Source of the DNA: Niabella aurantiaca DSM 17617 | GTDB lineage: Bacteria > Bacteroidota > Bacteroidia > Chitinophagales > Chitinophagaceae | NCBI RefSeq assembly: GCF_000374125.1 | Contig: NZ_KB893646.1 | Location: forward strand, 186,001 to 250,000 | Direction: 5' to 3' | Length of the DNA stretch: 64,000 nt | Part shown: positions 1 to 8,816 of the stretch, one piece after another | Layout of the letters: each line of letters opens with the position of its first letter | Numbering within the stretch: position 1 is the first letter of the stretch | Program-made: the position numbers and the translations under genes | The notes under the pieces: model-generated | The model's input: only the letters and a program-made list of their open reading frames with translations | Told to the model about the DNA's origin: nothing | Database searches by the model: none

Positions 1-1800
1 TACCTCTCCCAGCTGCTTTGGCGAAGCAAGATTGAATTTTACACCAGCGATCTCAAAAACCTTTTTTTCCGCTTCGGCTGCATCTTTTTCCAGCTCTTTG
101 GAATAGTTCTTCAAAAACTCCTCGTCGATCCGCACCCCTTCAAATTCCATATCGGCAAGCACGCGTACCAATGGGTTTTCTACTTCCTCAAAAACTTTTT
201 GCACCTGCCGTTTTTCCAGCATGGGCGCAAATACTTCTTTCAGCTGCAGGGTAATATCGGCATCTTCTGCCGCATAGTCTTTTGCTTTTTCGATCTCCAC
301 ATCCCGCATATTCCCCTGGCTCTTGCCCTTCTTGCCGATCAGCTCTTCAATGTGGATGGGCTCATACCCCAGGTATTGGGCGCTCAGCTGGTCCATTCCC
401 CGCTTGCCATCAGGTTCAATAACATAATGTGCCAGCATGGTATCAAAGATCTTTCCTTTCGGTTCCACGCCATACCATTTTAAAACCAGCAGGTCGTATT
501 TCAGGTTCTGCCCGATCCATATTTTACTTTCGTCTTCAAACAGGGGCGCCAGCCCGGCCAGTATGTTTTTTGTGGCTTCCCTGTCTGCCGGGCAGGGAAT
601 ATAGTAGCCCGTACCCGCCTTTATGGAAAAGCTCAGGCCCACCAGCTCTGCAAGGTTGGCATCAATACCGGTGGTTTCGGTATCAAAGCAAACCTCCGTT
701 ACCGGCAGCAACTCACCGACCAGCTTCCTGATGGCGGCCTCATCCGTAACGGCCTTATAATCCGGCAGTGTGTCCTTAATGGTCTTCAGTGATGAAAAAG
801 CCGGAGCCGGTTCTGCTTCCACCGGTTCCGCAATGTCGGCACCGCCGATCACATTCCCAAACAGGTCGATCTGCACGCCCTTATTAGCGGACGTTTTTCC
901 CGCGGGGGCAGCTGCCTGGTCGCCGGCCTCTTCTCCCAGCAAGCGTTTGGTCAGAGTCCGGAACTCCAGTTCCCCAAAGATCTCTTTTAACGCCTCTTTG
1001 TTCCAGTCTTTCAGCTGGAAATCTCCTTCATGGAAATCCACCGGCACATCGGTGATGATGGTTGCCAGCTTTTTCGACAGGATGGCCATCTCCTTTCCTT
1101 CCTGTACTTTGCGGCCCAGCGCCCCTTTTATATGATCGGCATTGGCCACCACGTTTTCGAGTGTTTCATATTCCGCCAGTAATTTTGCGGCCGTCTTTTC
1201 TCCCACGCCTGCAATGCCGGGAATATTATCCACGGCGTCGCCCATCAGCCCCAGCACATCGATCACCTGCGATACGGTCTTGATATTCCATTTGGCACAT
1301 ACTTCTTCAGGCCCCATAATTTCTACATCCCCGCCCTGGTAGCCGGGTTTGTATATTTTTATCTTGTCGCTCACCAGCTGGCCATAATCCTTATCCGGCG
1401 TTACCATAAAGACATCATAGCCTTCCGCTGCGGCTTTCTTACTTAGTGTACCGATGATATCATCCGCCTCGTAGCCATCCGACTCAATTACCGGTATATT
1501 AAACCCTTTAATAATGCGTTTGATGTCCGGCACGGCAATTAAAATATCCTCCGGTGTTTCCTGCCGGTTGGCCTTATAGTCTGCGTAATCCGTATGGCGT
1601 TCCGTAAGGGCATGCGTATCAAAGCAAACCGCCATATGGGTGGGCTTTTGCTTGTTGATCAGTTCTATTAAGGTATTGGTAAACCCAAACTGGGCGTTGG
1701 TGTTTTTATTTTTACTGGTAATGCGGGGGCTGCGGATGAGTGCGTAATACGCCCGGAAAACCAGGGCATACGCATCCAACAGGAATAACTTTTTCTCCAT
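1..1800 (-). CDS. polA: DNA polymerase I, N-terminal 600 codons (truncated by window edge)
   Basis: DNA repair and Okazaki-fragment processing polymerase. Reading down from the ATG at 1800, the 5'-3' exonuclease domain fills about residues 1-290, with the acidic motifs ESDGYEADD (106-114), VTPDKD (133-138), GDAVDNIPG (187-195) and the helix-hairpin segment GVGEKTAAKLL (198-208). A linker rich in Ala and Pro follows (about 290-340). The 3'-5' proofreading domain begins with intact DTETTG (373-378), so proofreading is probably active. The start of the polymerase domain is reached near residue 590 (FNLASPKQLGE) and the rest, including the catalytic palm, lies beyond base 1. The reading frame is open across the whole stretch. 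The divergent neighbour is separated by repeats, so the gene appears to be transcribed alone. Confidence 0.96.
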   Translation of the reverse strand, partial: MEKKLFLLDAYALVFRAYYALIRSPRITSKNKNTNAQFGFTNTLIELINKQKPTHMAVCFDTHALTERHTDYADYKANRQETPEDILIAVPDIKRIIKGFNIPVIESDGYEADDIIGTLSKKAAAEGYDVFMVTPDKDYGQLVSDKIKIYKPGYQGGDVEIMGPEEVCAKWNIKTVSQVIDVLGLMGDAVDNIPGIAGVGEKTAAKLLAEYETLENVVANADHIKGALGRKVQEGKEMAILSKKLATIITDVPVDFHEGDFQLKDWNKEALKEIFGELEFRTLTKRLLGEEAGDQAAAPAGKTSANKGVQIDLFGNVIGGADIAEPVEAEPAPAFSSLKTIKDTLPDYKAVTDEAAIRKLVGELLPVTEVCFDTETTGIDANLAELVGLSFSIKAGTGYYIPCPADREATKNILAGLAPLFEDESKIWIGQNLKYDLLVLKWYGVEPKGKIFDTMLAHYVIEPDGKRGMDQLSAQYLGYEPIHIEELIGKKGKSQGNMRDVEIEKAKDYAAEDADITLQLKEVFAPMLEKRQVQKVFEEVENPLVRVLADMEFEGVRIDEEFLKNYSKELEKDAAEAEKKVFEIAGVKFNLASPKQLGEV

Positions 1801-1862
1801 TCCGCTAAGGTAGGGATTTTCGGGTTTGAGACCCATGTATGGGTGCCGCTTCCGGAGCGGAT

Positions 1863-2053
1863 GCATAAATTTTTAGCTGCTGATCCGCTGATGGATTTGG
1901 CGAAAGCCGGTACAATCGAATCAGTATCTCCGGAACAGATCTGCGCATCTGCGGCAACAGACGCATAAATTTTAGCCGCTGATTCGCTGATGGATTTGGC
2001 GAAAGCCGGCGCAATTGAATCAGCACTCCGGTACAGACCTGCGCATCTGCGGC
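1863..2053. repeat. two tandem copies of an approximately 95-100 bp intergenic repeat
   Basis: Unit 1 (1863-1962) and unit 2 (1963-2053) share blocks beginning GCATAAATTTT, then GATGGATTTGGCGAAAGCC, and ending CTGCGCATCTGCGGC. No coding potential is evident. The 16-bp end CTGCGCATCTGCGGCT (2039-2054) recurs as its reverse complement at 33609-33624, and a close variant lies at 34008-34024. This is therefore a dispersed family and not a local duplication only. Confidence 0.75.
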
Positions 2054-2084
2054 TATTAAACTGAAAACAATCCCGCTGGCCCTT

Positions 2085-2759
2085 CTACCCGATCGAAAGC
2101 AATTCCGTTTTCCCGTACTTCGATTCCGTTCGTACCACGCCGAAGCCCGGCACAAACCACTCGGTCATTTCCATTTTTACCGGGATCCCAAAACCCATAT
2201 TGATCACCGTTTTTGACAGGGAAGTGATCTTATAGGCCTCCCAGGATCCAGCAGGCGTACTGATCTTTTCCTTTGCAACCACCTTCCGGTCCGTAATGTC
2301 CATCGTTACAGAGGCCGGTATGCCGTTGGCCATTTTCATATCCATCGCAAAACTCCCGTCTTTTAGTTCCTGCCCCACAGAAAGCGAGGAGGGATACTCC
2401 AGGTACATGCCCTTACCGCTGGCTTCGGCACCCTGCATCTGGCTGCTTTGCTGGGGCGCCAGCATCATTTTCATATCCATCAGCAACATCCCGTTTTTAC
2501 ATGCAACCGTTCCGGATGAAACCGCTACCGACTTGTCCTTCCGGTCAAAGACCTCGGACCGCAAGCTACCATTGCTGATGCCATCTTTAACGGTTACCGT
2601 ACCGATCTTATAAACAACCTTGCCGTCTGCGTTTCCCTTCCTGTTAAATATTCCAACAGTGATGGTCTTATCACGCTGAAAAAAATAATAACTGCATTGG
2701 GCCCGGACGGCACCATAAACCCCCAGCAGCGCCAGCAATATGGCCAGTTTTGATTTCAT
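2085..2759 (-). CDS. exported hypothetical protein (TapB/DUF3108-like)
   Basis: A protein of about 224 residues with a cleavable signal peptide (MKSKLAILLALLGVYGAVRA, then QCSYYF). The mature part is beta-rich and ends in a segment typical of DUF3108/TapB-like periplasmic proteins: an aliphatic beta strand, SWEAYKITS, then EWFVPGFGVVRTES. I chose the ATG at 2759 because the signal peptide begins there; the frame stays open upstream to 2885 but that extension has no protein-like character. It is divergent from the OmpA-family gene at 2937, with the start region shared by both promoters. The biochemical role is unknown; the family assignment is tentative. Confidence 0.75.
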   Translation of the reverse strand: MKSKLAILLALLGVYGAVRAQCSYYFFQRDKTITVGIFNRKGNADGKVVYKIGTVTVKDGISNGSLRSEVFDRKDKSVAVSSGTVACKNGMLLMDMKMMLAPQQSSQMQGAEASGKGMYLEYPSSLSVGQELKDGSFAMDMKMANGIPASVTMDITDRKVVAKEKISTPAGSWEAYKITSLSKTVINMGFGIPVKMEMTEWFVPGFGVVRTESKYGKTELLSIG

Positions 2760-2936
2760 ATATACATATTTAAAATACAGCAGTAAAAATACCCCATCCA
2801 CCGGAGTGGCACCATCGCCAAAATAAGGGAGTGGCAGCGCGGTGCACTGTTTTTGAAACAGGTTTTTATACATGGGGCTTTTCATTTATATTTACCGCAA
2901 ATCTGACTTCTGATATAACCGTCTATTCAAACTACC

Positions 2937-4982
2937 ATGAAAAAAAGATCGTTACTGCTTTCCTTTGTCTGCCTTTTAGCTGCCTTTCAACCTGCTTTTG
3001 CCCAGGATGATTTTGTTACCAGCACTGCCAGCACGGATGACCCGGGCTACCCTCTGTATCAAAAAGGATTTTATGCCGGGCTGCGTGGCGGCTATCTTTT
3101 AAAAAATAAATCCCTGTATGAGAACCCGCTTTACCGTCTGAACAGCGGCCTGTTTGCCGAAATAAACGGTGGCTGGAGAAAAAACGCCTTTGGATGGGAG
3201 CTGGCCCTCGGCATGCTCCGGGTTAAAAGAAACCACCCGGATATGCACCGCTTTTCAGCAGCAGCGGAAGATGTGCTCAAAGGCATGGGAAATGCGGCCC
3301 AGTTCCAGAATGCACTGGACTCCGGCCAAGCAGGGAACGATTATTTTACCTTCCCGGAAAACACACAGCAGGTAGCGGTCAGCAAGGACCTTAACAGCTA
3401 CTATGCCCTTACCGGCCCGCGCCTTTGGTTTGGCCGGCAAAAGCTGCAGGGCTCTGTTTATGCGCAGGGTGGTGTGGCAATGACCCGTTTTGGCTATTAT
3501 TATTTAAAAGGCAGCGGCGCTTCACCGGATAGCTATACCTATAGTATGAATAATGCGCTTGTTTCAAGCAGCCCTGTTGGAAGCGTTGCAGCGGGAAGTC
3601 CGACAACCGGTACCGCTACCGTTAATATAGAGGGCAATTACGAAAAATACGGCATGACCAGCGCCTTTTTTGATGCCTATAAAGCAAGCGGCGCCGCAAG
3701 CCCGGCAGATGTAAAAGAAAAAAACAAAATGCAGTTTCTGGCCCGTGGTGGTGCCAGCCTGGAGCTTTTCCTTTCGACCAAAGCCTCCTTATCGCTGGGC
3801 GTGGACTACTGGTACCTCCCCTCACCGGAAATGAAAGGCCAGTCGGCCTCCGATGGTACAGCAAGCGGCGTCCTCAAGCCCTATATTGTTAAAGACCCCG
3901 CGTCTGAGCGCGACCAGCCCTACCAGGACAAATATGCTTTTACAAAACCCTATACAGAAAAGAAGAACCTGGGCTTTTTAAGCGCCAGCCTGGGCGTAAA
4001 GATCTGGCTGGGCAAAAAACGGCCCGCGCCGGTGAACGATCGGCCCGTTGTGCAGCAGCCGATACCCCCTGCGGATAAAAACCTGGCGGTAAAAGTCATC
4101 GACAAACCCACCGGAAAACCATTGGACGGTGTAAACATCAAAATCGAAAAAGAAGGCGATGAATCCATTATTGAAACCACGACGATGGAAGATGGCAGCA
4201 TTCCCCTGCAAAGAGCATTAGCTGCGGGCAATTACAAGATCACCGGTATTAAGAATGGCATCAAAACCACCGAGGCTACCGTAGCCGCGGCCGATTTTTC
4301 CGCACCTGCCGCCACCATTTACCGGGAGCTGATCCACAACGATATCCGGTTTACCCTGGCGGGTAAGACCATCAATAAAGCCGATATGAGTCCGCTGCCG
4401 TTTATCCAGACATCCCTTACCAATTTAAGCAAGGGCAGCGCCGGGCAGAAAGCCTCCGATTCCATCGGCCGGTTCTATTACCAGCTGGATCAGCAAACCG
4501 ATTATAATGTCATCGCGCAGAATAAAGGCTATTTTTCCAACCGGGAAAAGGTTACCACAAAGGGGCTGAACCGCAGCGAGGTCATCTATGTGAACCTGGC
4601 GCTGGAGGTGATGGAGCTGAAAAAAGATGCGTCCATTGTATTAAAAGATATCTATTACGATTATAACAAATGGAACATTCGCCCCGATGCGGCAATGGTG
4701 CTGGATAACCTGGTAAAAACACTGGAAGAAAATCCCACGGTTAAAATTGAGCTTTCGTCCCATACAGACAGCCGGGGCGGGGATGCCTTCAATATGACCC
4801 TCTCCCGCAAGCGAGCGGAATCTGCGGTGCGCTACCTGGTAAGTAAGGGCATTGCGGCGGACCGGCTGAAGGCGATGGGCTACGGAGAAAGCCGGTTGCT
4901 GAACGACTGCGGCAACGATGTACCCTGCAGCGAGGAGCAGCATCAACTGAACCGGCGCACGGAAATAAAAGTGCTGGAGTAA
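2937..4982 (+). CDS. OmpA-family outer-membrane protein with carboxypeptidase-like repeats
   Basis: A 681-residue envelope protein. Signal peptide at residues 1-23 (ending AFAQ). Residues about 35-360 look like an outer-membrane beta-barrel, with alternating aromatic strands such as GFYAGLRGGYLL and LGFLSASLGVKIWLG. Residues about 375-560 contain two carboxypeptidase-regulatory-like segments (VKVIDKPTGKPLDGVNI and FTLAGKTINKADMSPLPF). The C-terminal 115 residues are an OmpA/MotB peptidoglycan-binding domain, with DIYYDYNKWNIRPDA and the motif SSHTDSRGGDAFNMTLSRKR. The likely role is to tether the outer membrane to peptidoglycan. The architecture is usual for Bacteroidota. Confidence 0.92.
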   Translation: MKKRSLLLSFVCLLAAFQPAFAQDDFVTSTASTDDPGYPLYQKGFYAGLRGGYLLKNKSLYENPLYRLNSGLFAEINGGWRKNAFGWELALGMLRVKRNHPDMHRFSAAAEDVLKGMGNAAQFQNALDSGQAGNDYFTFPENTQQVAVSKDLNSYYALTGPRLWFGRQKLQGSVYAQGGVAMTRFGYYYLKGSGASPDSYTYSMNNALVSSSPVGSVAAGSPTTGTATVNIEGNYEKYGMTSAFFDAYKASGAASPADVKEKNKMQFLARGGASLELFLSTKASLSLGVDYWYLPSPEMKGQSASDGTASGVLKPYIVKDPASERDQPYQDKYAFTKPYTEKKNLGFLSASLGVKIWLGKKRPAPVNDRPVVQQPIPPADKNLAVKVIDKPTGKPLDGVNIKIEKEGDESIIETTTMEDGSIPLQRALAAGNYKITGIKNGIKTTEATVAAADFSAPAATIYRELIHNDIRFTLAGKTINKADMSPLPFIQTSLTNLSKGSAGQKASDSIGRFYYQLDQQTDYNVIAQNKGYFSNREKVTTKGLNRSEVIYVNLALEVMELKKDASIVLKDIYYDYNKWNIRPDAAMVLDNLVKTLEENPTVKIELSSHTDSRGGDAFNMTLSRKRAESAVRYLVSKGIAADRLKAMGYGESRLLNDCGNDVPCSEEQHQLNRRTEIKVLE

Positions 4983-4986
4983 GATT

Positions 4987-5026
4987 CCTGTTAGGTTTTG
5001 TCCGCCGCGGGGGCCGGCCTAACAGG
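4987..5026. repeat. inverted repeat of the CCTGTTAGG family, possible terminator
   Basis: CCTGTTAGG (4987-4995) and CCTAACAGG (5018-5026) form a 9-bp perfect stem around a GC-rich loop just after the OmpA-family stop codon. The same motif recurs at 15538-15581 and 63949-63958. There is no long T-run, so termination is only a possibility. Confidence 0.6.
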
Positions 5027-5030
5027 TTCC

Positions 5031-5195
5031 TTATCCTTCAGTATATTTAGATCTATGCATGCTGATGTTGGGAACAGAGGTGTTAAAAAGTTCGGCCAGT
5101 TGTTGCCGGTTCATCCGCACAGAACCGTCTTTGACATATAATACATTTAATTTTTGCAAAAATAAGAAGAGGAACTCTTCGTTTTTGCCTGTCAT
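5031..5195 (-). pseudogene. remnant of a RhuM-family protein, N-terminal fragment
   Basis: About 54 codons starting MTGKNEEFLF. The segment VRMNRQQLAELFNTSVPNIS matches the conserved N-terminal helix-turn-helix-like motif of RhuM-family (virulence protein / Fic-associated) proteins, which normally continue for about 250 more residues. Here the frame stops after SMHRSKYTEG, and the usual downstream sequence is not found in the other frames near 5030. I read this as a decayed gene end left at the border of the accessory region. The frame is open upstream to 5276 but that part is not protein-like. Confidence 0.55.
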
Positions 5196-5276
5196 TCTGA
5201 CAAAATCGTCCCTTGAAATCGTCCATGTTAATCCCTTAAAAAAGGGATACACGAGGGATACAGGAGCACTGGACAA

Positions 5277-5846
5277 ACACGGGACAAAGGATGCAAATAA
5301 TGCACAATAGTTCAGCCCTCCCGGTTTGGTTTAAAATAAGGCAATTTGAGGTGTTGGAATGTTGTTTGAATGTTTTATTTAGTGCCGAGCAAATAGCCGC
5401 TATGTGGCCTTAAAATCGGCCTGGCGGCCGTTGAAAACTCAACAGATCTTCCAGCTGCTGCAAATCCTGAAAACCAGAAAAATAGCGCCCTGTCATCCTG
5501 GCATTGTTTGCAAAAAGGTAAAAAAATGGTTGTTCTTGCCAACCAAATCGGTAACGGTAAGCAACCGGCCCGGCTACCTGTAGAGATGGGTTTACCGCCC
5601 ATTATTTTTACCAGCCGCGCATCGCCGTTACCCACCCCAGGGAGCCATCAGTTCCCTGCATCTTGCTCCATATACCCGGGGTCAACCGATCCTCCAAACA
5701 AGCATCTTCCAAAAAACAAGACCCCTCAAATACCCCCGGCATCATCCACCCCCAAACTTGTCGTTTTTACACGGCTTCCATTCCCCAAAACCACTCCATC
5801 TTTGTAGCGTTAAAAAGCAAAAGCACACAACCCTAAAACAGGCGTT
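5277..5846. other. intergenic stretch with a possible degraded coding remnant
   Basis: No intact gene is seen. On the minus strand between about 5395 and 5560 one frame reads FGWQEQPFFYLFANNARMTG and then YFSGFQDLQQLEDLLSFQRP before a stop. This looks like real but broken coding sequence; upstream it shifts frame near 5560 (KIMGGKPISTGSRAGCLPLP in the neighbouring frame). I do not recognise the family. The rest holds no hairpin or promoter that I can support. Confidence 0.35.
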
Positions 5847-6725
5847 ATGAACAATAGAACCAACACAAAAAATCTTTTCAACTCCATACGTTTAATCATC
5901 ATTATTATGCTTACAGCAGCCACCACCCACGCGCAACAACACGGCTCCCCGGCCGATAGCAGCTATGCCCCCGTTAACGGCATCAAGGTTTATTATAAGG
6001 TATATGGACAGGGCCAGCCCCTGGTATTGTTACACGGGGCTTTTATGACCATCGATGGCAACTGGGGCCAGCTCATCCCCGAGCTGTCAAAAAACCACAA
6101 GGTGATTGCCCTGGAATTACAGGGGCACGGGCATACCCCGTACTCCGACCGCCCGTTATCCCACGCCACCCTGGCCGCCGATGTGGCCGGTGTAATGGAT
6201 CACCTGCATATAGACAGTGCCGATGTGGTGGGCTATAGTTTTGGTGGCGCCGTGGCCTACCAGTTTGCCATACAATACCCCAGGCGCTTAAAAAAGCTGG
6301 TCATCATTTCTGCCACCTATAAAAGCGAAGGCTGGCTGCCCCAGGTAAACGAAGCCTTTAAACAAATGAAGCCGGAACTGTTTGACAACTCACCCATGCA
6401 GGCCGCCTACAATGCCGTAGCGCCGGATACCACCAAATGGATCCCCTTCCTGCAGCAGATGATCGCCTCTGCCCGGCAGCCCTTTAACCTGGGCGATGCC
6501 AACATTGCCAAAATTACCGCCCCCGTGCTCATCATTGCCGGTGACAATGACGGGCTGGATAAGCTGGAGCTCATCAAAACCTACCAGCTGCTGGGCGGCA
6601 ATATAATGGCCGGTTTTGGCCCCGCGCCCGCATCCCAGCTGGCCATTGTACCCGGGCAGGGCCACGTAAGCCTTATGGAACAAACCACCGCGCTTTTAAA
6701 TCTCCTTAACGGTTTTTTAAAGTAG
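5847..6725 (+). CDS. secreted alpha/beta hydrolase
   Basis: A 292-residue alpha/beta-hydrolase-fold enzyme with an N-terminal signal peptide (ending THAQ, residues 1-30). The oxyanion region LLHGAF (61-66) is followed by LQGHGHTPYSDRP, then the nucleophile elbow GYSFGG with Ser131. The Asp candidate is in VLIIAGDNDGLDKLE, and the catalytic His is in PGQGHVSLME near the C-terminus. All triad positions are present, so it should be active in the periplasm or outside the cell. The substrate cannot be told from sequence; it resembles esterase and C-C hydrolase relatives. It stands alone, with repeats on both sides. Confidence 0.88.
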   Translation: MNNRTNTKNLFNSIRLIIIIMLTAATTHAQQHGSPADSSYAPVNGIKVYYKVYGQGQPLVLLHGAFMTIDGNWGQLIPELSKNHKVIALELQGHGHTPYSDRPLSHATLAADVAGVMDHLHIDSADVVGYSFGGAVAYQFAIQYPRRLKKLVIISATYKSEGWLPQVNEAFKQMKPELFDNSPMQAAYNAVAPDTTKWIPFLQQMIASARQPFNLGDANIAKITAPVLIIAGDNDGLDKLELIKTYQLLGGNIMAGFGPAPASQLAIVPGQGHVSLMEQTTALLNLLNGFLK

Positions 6726-7203
6726 GAGGAGGGGCATCCTCATCGCGTATCATCGTCATCCCCACTGGCCCCCCGGGCGGCGGCGCATCATCGTCATCCT
6801 GACCGAGCCTGAAGGGCGATCGGAAGGATATCTCCGGCGGCGGTTTTTATTAACCGAGCTGCAGTGCTTATGGCACCGGTCTGGAGCCTGTCCCACCAAC
6901 GGCGGGATCGCACTCTTGTGCTGTGGAATATGGAGCGGCAGAATCGCACACTTAAACGCCTCAATATATATCCGCCATCGATACCGGCCGCCTGCGACCG
7001 GTTGATGGCGGTTTCTTTGGTTACCTTGGTTTGGTGCCTGCCCCGCAGAAAGCGGGACCGAACTCTTGTACTGTGAAATAAGCATCCGCCATCGCCAACA
7101 CCTGGGGCCATCGGCCCCATACATAGCACTTCCTGTCTCCCGAAATAGTACCTTTTTGCCCAAGCCGGAAGGCCTGCACGCGTTAGAGCCTGTACTACAA
7201 ACA
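6726..7203. repeat. intergenic repeat cluster (dispersed elements)
   Basis: No gene is supported. Two copies of ATCATCGTCATCC lie at about 6750 and 6787. Two copies of a roughly 65-bp element (6864-6930 and 7023-7080) share TGCCTG or GAGCCTGTCCC, a GCGGGA segment and ACTCTTGT.CTGTG.AATA. A third copy is at 9693-9759. In copies two and three a small stem CCCGC/GCGGG surrounds AGAAA. These repeats create spurious short open frames containing RDRTL. Confidence 0.7.
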
Positions 7204-8046
7204 CTATTTATTTTTTGCACGGGTATCTTTCAATATCTTTTTTGCATCGCCATCCAGCTTTCGTTTCAGTTTTGCTATGTCTTCTGCCGGGGGCAGTGTT
7301 TCCGGTTGTACGCCCCGCTCGTTAAGCATATCTCTTACCGCTTTATTATTGTCTACATGCTCTTTTGATATTTGCTGGCCGCCTTTCAGGTCTTTTTCCA
7401 CCACGTTATGACTGGTTAGCTCCGTAGCAAAATCCTTGGCTTTAATGGTAAGGGTAGGCAAAAAATCTGCCAGGGCACGATTAGCAGGCACGCTCAGCTT
7501 CTTTTTCATATCCGCCGTGCTAAAGCCGCCGAACAATGCCTGGTCTCCTTTGGAGCGGATCAGCGCAAAACTTTGCTCATCCACCCCACGCTCGTAAATA
7601 ATGCCCGACAGTTTTTTCTCCGATTTTGTCAGTTTTTCCCGGGCCGATACTCTTGCTACTTCCAGCAGGCGCTGTTCAATAATTTCCTGCTTGCGGGTTT
7701 GTACGGCAAAATAAGTTTGAGCAAAAGCAATGGCCGGTTTGGCCGGGTCGCCGTTCTGCGCTACCAGGTAGCAGGCATAGCGGGTAAGGGCAATGTCCTG
7801 AACTTCGCGTTGAGACCCGCTCCCCAATAAGACCATTTTCGTGACATCACGAAAATGGTCCGTCACTGCTTCCCCGGCGGCTTCGCAGGATTTACGTGCT
7901 TTATCCAGCGCATTCAAAAAATTTTCCCAGCGGCTATAGCCCAAAATAGGCTGTAGCTCCCGGGCGCTCCAGCATTCCACGCCTTTAACTTCATAGCAGG
8001 CTGCTTCAAATTTTTGTAATAATTCGGTGATCAGTTCTTTTTTCAT
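7204..8046 (-). CDS. dinD: DNA-damage-inducible protein D
   Basis: A 280-residue protein of the DinD family. It begins MKKELITELLQKFEAACYEV, has the BRO-N-like core CWSARELQPILGYSRWENF, then the conserved segment DIALTRYACYLVAQNGDPAK and the C-terminal HNVVEKDLKGGQQISKEHVD with NNKAVRDMLNERGV. In enterobacteria DinD is SOS-induced and inhibits RecA-mediated strand exchange; here the function is inferred from family only. The ATG at 8046 is chosen because homology starts there; the frame is open upstream to 8109 in repeat-like DNA. It lies in the accessory region between two dispersed repeat copies and is often mobile. Confidence 0.9.
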   Translation of the reverse strand: MKKELITELLQKFEAACYEVKGVECWSARELQPILGYSRWENFLNALDKARKSCEAAGEAVTDHFRDVTKMVLLGSGSQREVQDIALTRYACYLVAQNGDPAKPAIAFAQTYFAVQTRKQEIIEQRLLEVARVSAREKLTKSEKKLSGIIYERGVDEQSFALIRSKGDQALFGGFSTADMKKKLSVPANRALADFLPTLTIKAKDFATELTSHNVVEKDLKGGQQISKEHVDNNKAVRDMLNERGVQPETLPPAEDIAKLKRKLDGDAKKILKDTRAKNK

Positions 8047-8100
8047 GGTTATACTTTTAGGTAAAGTTAAAAATAAAGCTTGATGAATACTGCAGCAATA

Positions 8101-8186
8101 CCCGGTCATCCCCCCAGCGAGCGGGCGGAGGGATCTTCCCGCTACCTTGTGCCTTCTTGCGCAGGCCTCCCGGCCGGTGTATATGT
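8101..8186. repeat. dispersed intergenic repeat, element B copy 1
   Basis: Shares with 9790-9885 the blocks CCCGGTCATCC, CGGAGGGATCT, a TCTTGT or CCTTGT segment and CCCGGCCGG.GTATAT, with differences in between. It lies just upstream of dinD, so it may influence that promoter region. Confidence 0.7.
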
Positions 8187-8277
8187 GGCAGTTTCAGGTA
8201 ATCCTTGATAATTGGATTTTGGTCTCATTCGTTATCCAAATATTGAAGAGATACCTCTACTGTGGAAGACGAGGCAC

Positions 8278-8304
8278 AAAAAAACCGCCCTTACCGGGCG
8301 GCTT
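8278..8304 (-). terminator. intrinsic terminator of the coiled-coil gene
   Basis: Read on the minus strand: GCCGCCC, a short loop, GGGCGGTTTTTTT. The stem is 8285-8290 with 8296-8301, and the T-run is the A-run at 8278-8284 of the plus strand. It is placed right after the stop codon at 8313. Confidence 0.85.
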
Positions 8305-8312
8305 TCCTGGGG

Positions 8313-8729
8313 TTATACCAGACTGTCCTTTTGGGCCTGCACTTCGGCTATAAAGGTGGCGGTCTCCTCCAGCTGCCGCAGCACCTGCTGCAGGTCGTAC
8401 TCCTTTTCCAGCAGCGCTACCGCGCCGTAGTTGGCCTTGCGGTCTGTAAGCAAAAAAATGCTGTACTCCGCACGCTTGCGTTTTTTAACGTTCTCCTCCT
8501 TTAGCTCGCCCTCCGGCAGGCCGGCAATAATGGCATCCAGCGTGGTTAACTCCGCCTGCTTGGCCGCCAGCTCGGTAGAAATTTCAACGGAGTTTTCCGC
8601 ATAAATTTCCTTTTGCCTTTCTATGGAAAGTTTTTTCCATTCCAGGTCTTTTTGCTCCTTAGTGGCAATGTTCAGCACCGCATTACAGTCGGTAACGGTT
8701 GTCAGCTGCGTGGTTGAATAATTTGGCAT
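8313..8729 (-). CDS. hypothetical coiled-coil protein downstream of an XRE regulator
   Basis: A 138-residue protein without signal peptide or membrane segment. It is almost wholly helical, with charged heptad-like runs (KEQKDLEWKKLSIERQKEIY, then a stretch with LKEENVKKRKRAEYS) and a Glu/Gln-rich C-terminus (LEKEYDLQQVLRQLEETATF). I do not recognise the family. It is 87 bp downstream of the XRE regulator on the same strand and ends at a clear terminator, so the two probably form an operon. It may bind or modulate the regulator, but that is inference from order only. Confidence 0.75.
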   Translation of the reverse strand: MPNYSTTQLTTVTDCNAVLNIATKEQKDLEWKKLSIERQKEIYAENSVEISTELAAKQAELTTLDAIIAGLPEGELKEENVKKRKRAEYSIFLLTDRKANYGAVALLEKEYDLQQVLRQLEETATFIAEVQAQKDSLV

Positions 8730-8816
8730 TTTCTATAAATTTTTAAGTGAAACAATACCGCAAACCTACCCCGCTTTATACGCCACCGCAGCCGCCCGGC
8801 CGGTATTTAAAATTGT

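Noticed and set aside
1805-2155. Minus-strand open frame of about 116 codons over the tandem repeat
   Set aside because: It reads through the repeat units and overlaps the exported-protein gene in another frame.
5031-5276. Intact small regulatory gene of 81 codons
   Set aside because: Only the last part is protein-like and it matches a fragment of a much longer family, so a remnant is more likely.
6756-7220. Open frames on both strands in the repeat cluster before dinD
   Set aside because: The only similarity among them (RDRTL and flanks) comes from the repeated DNA; there is no start context or domain.
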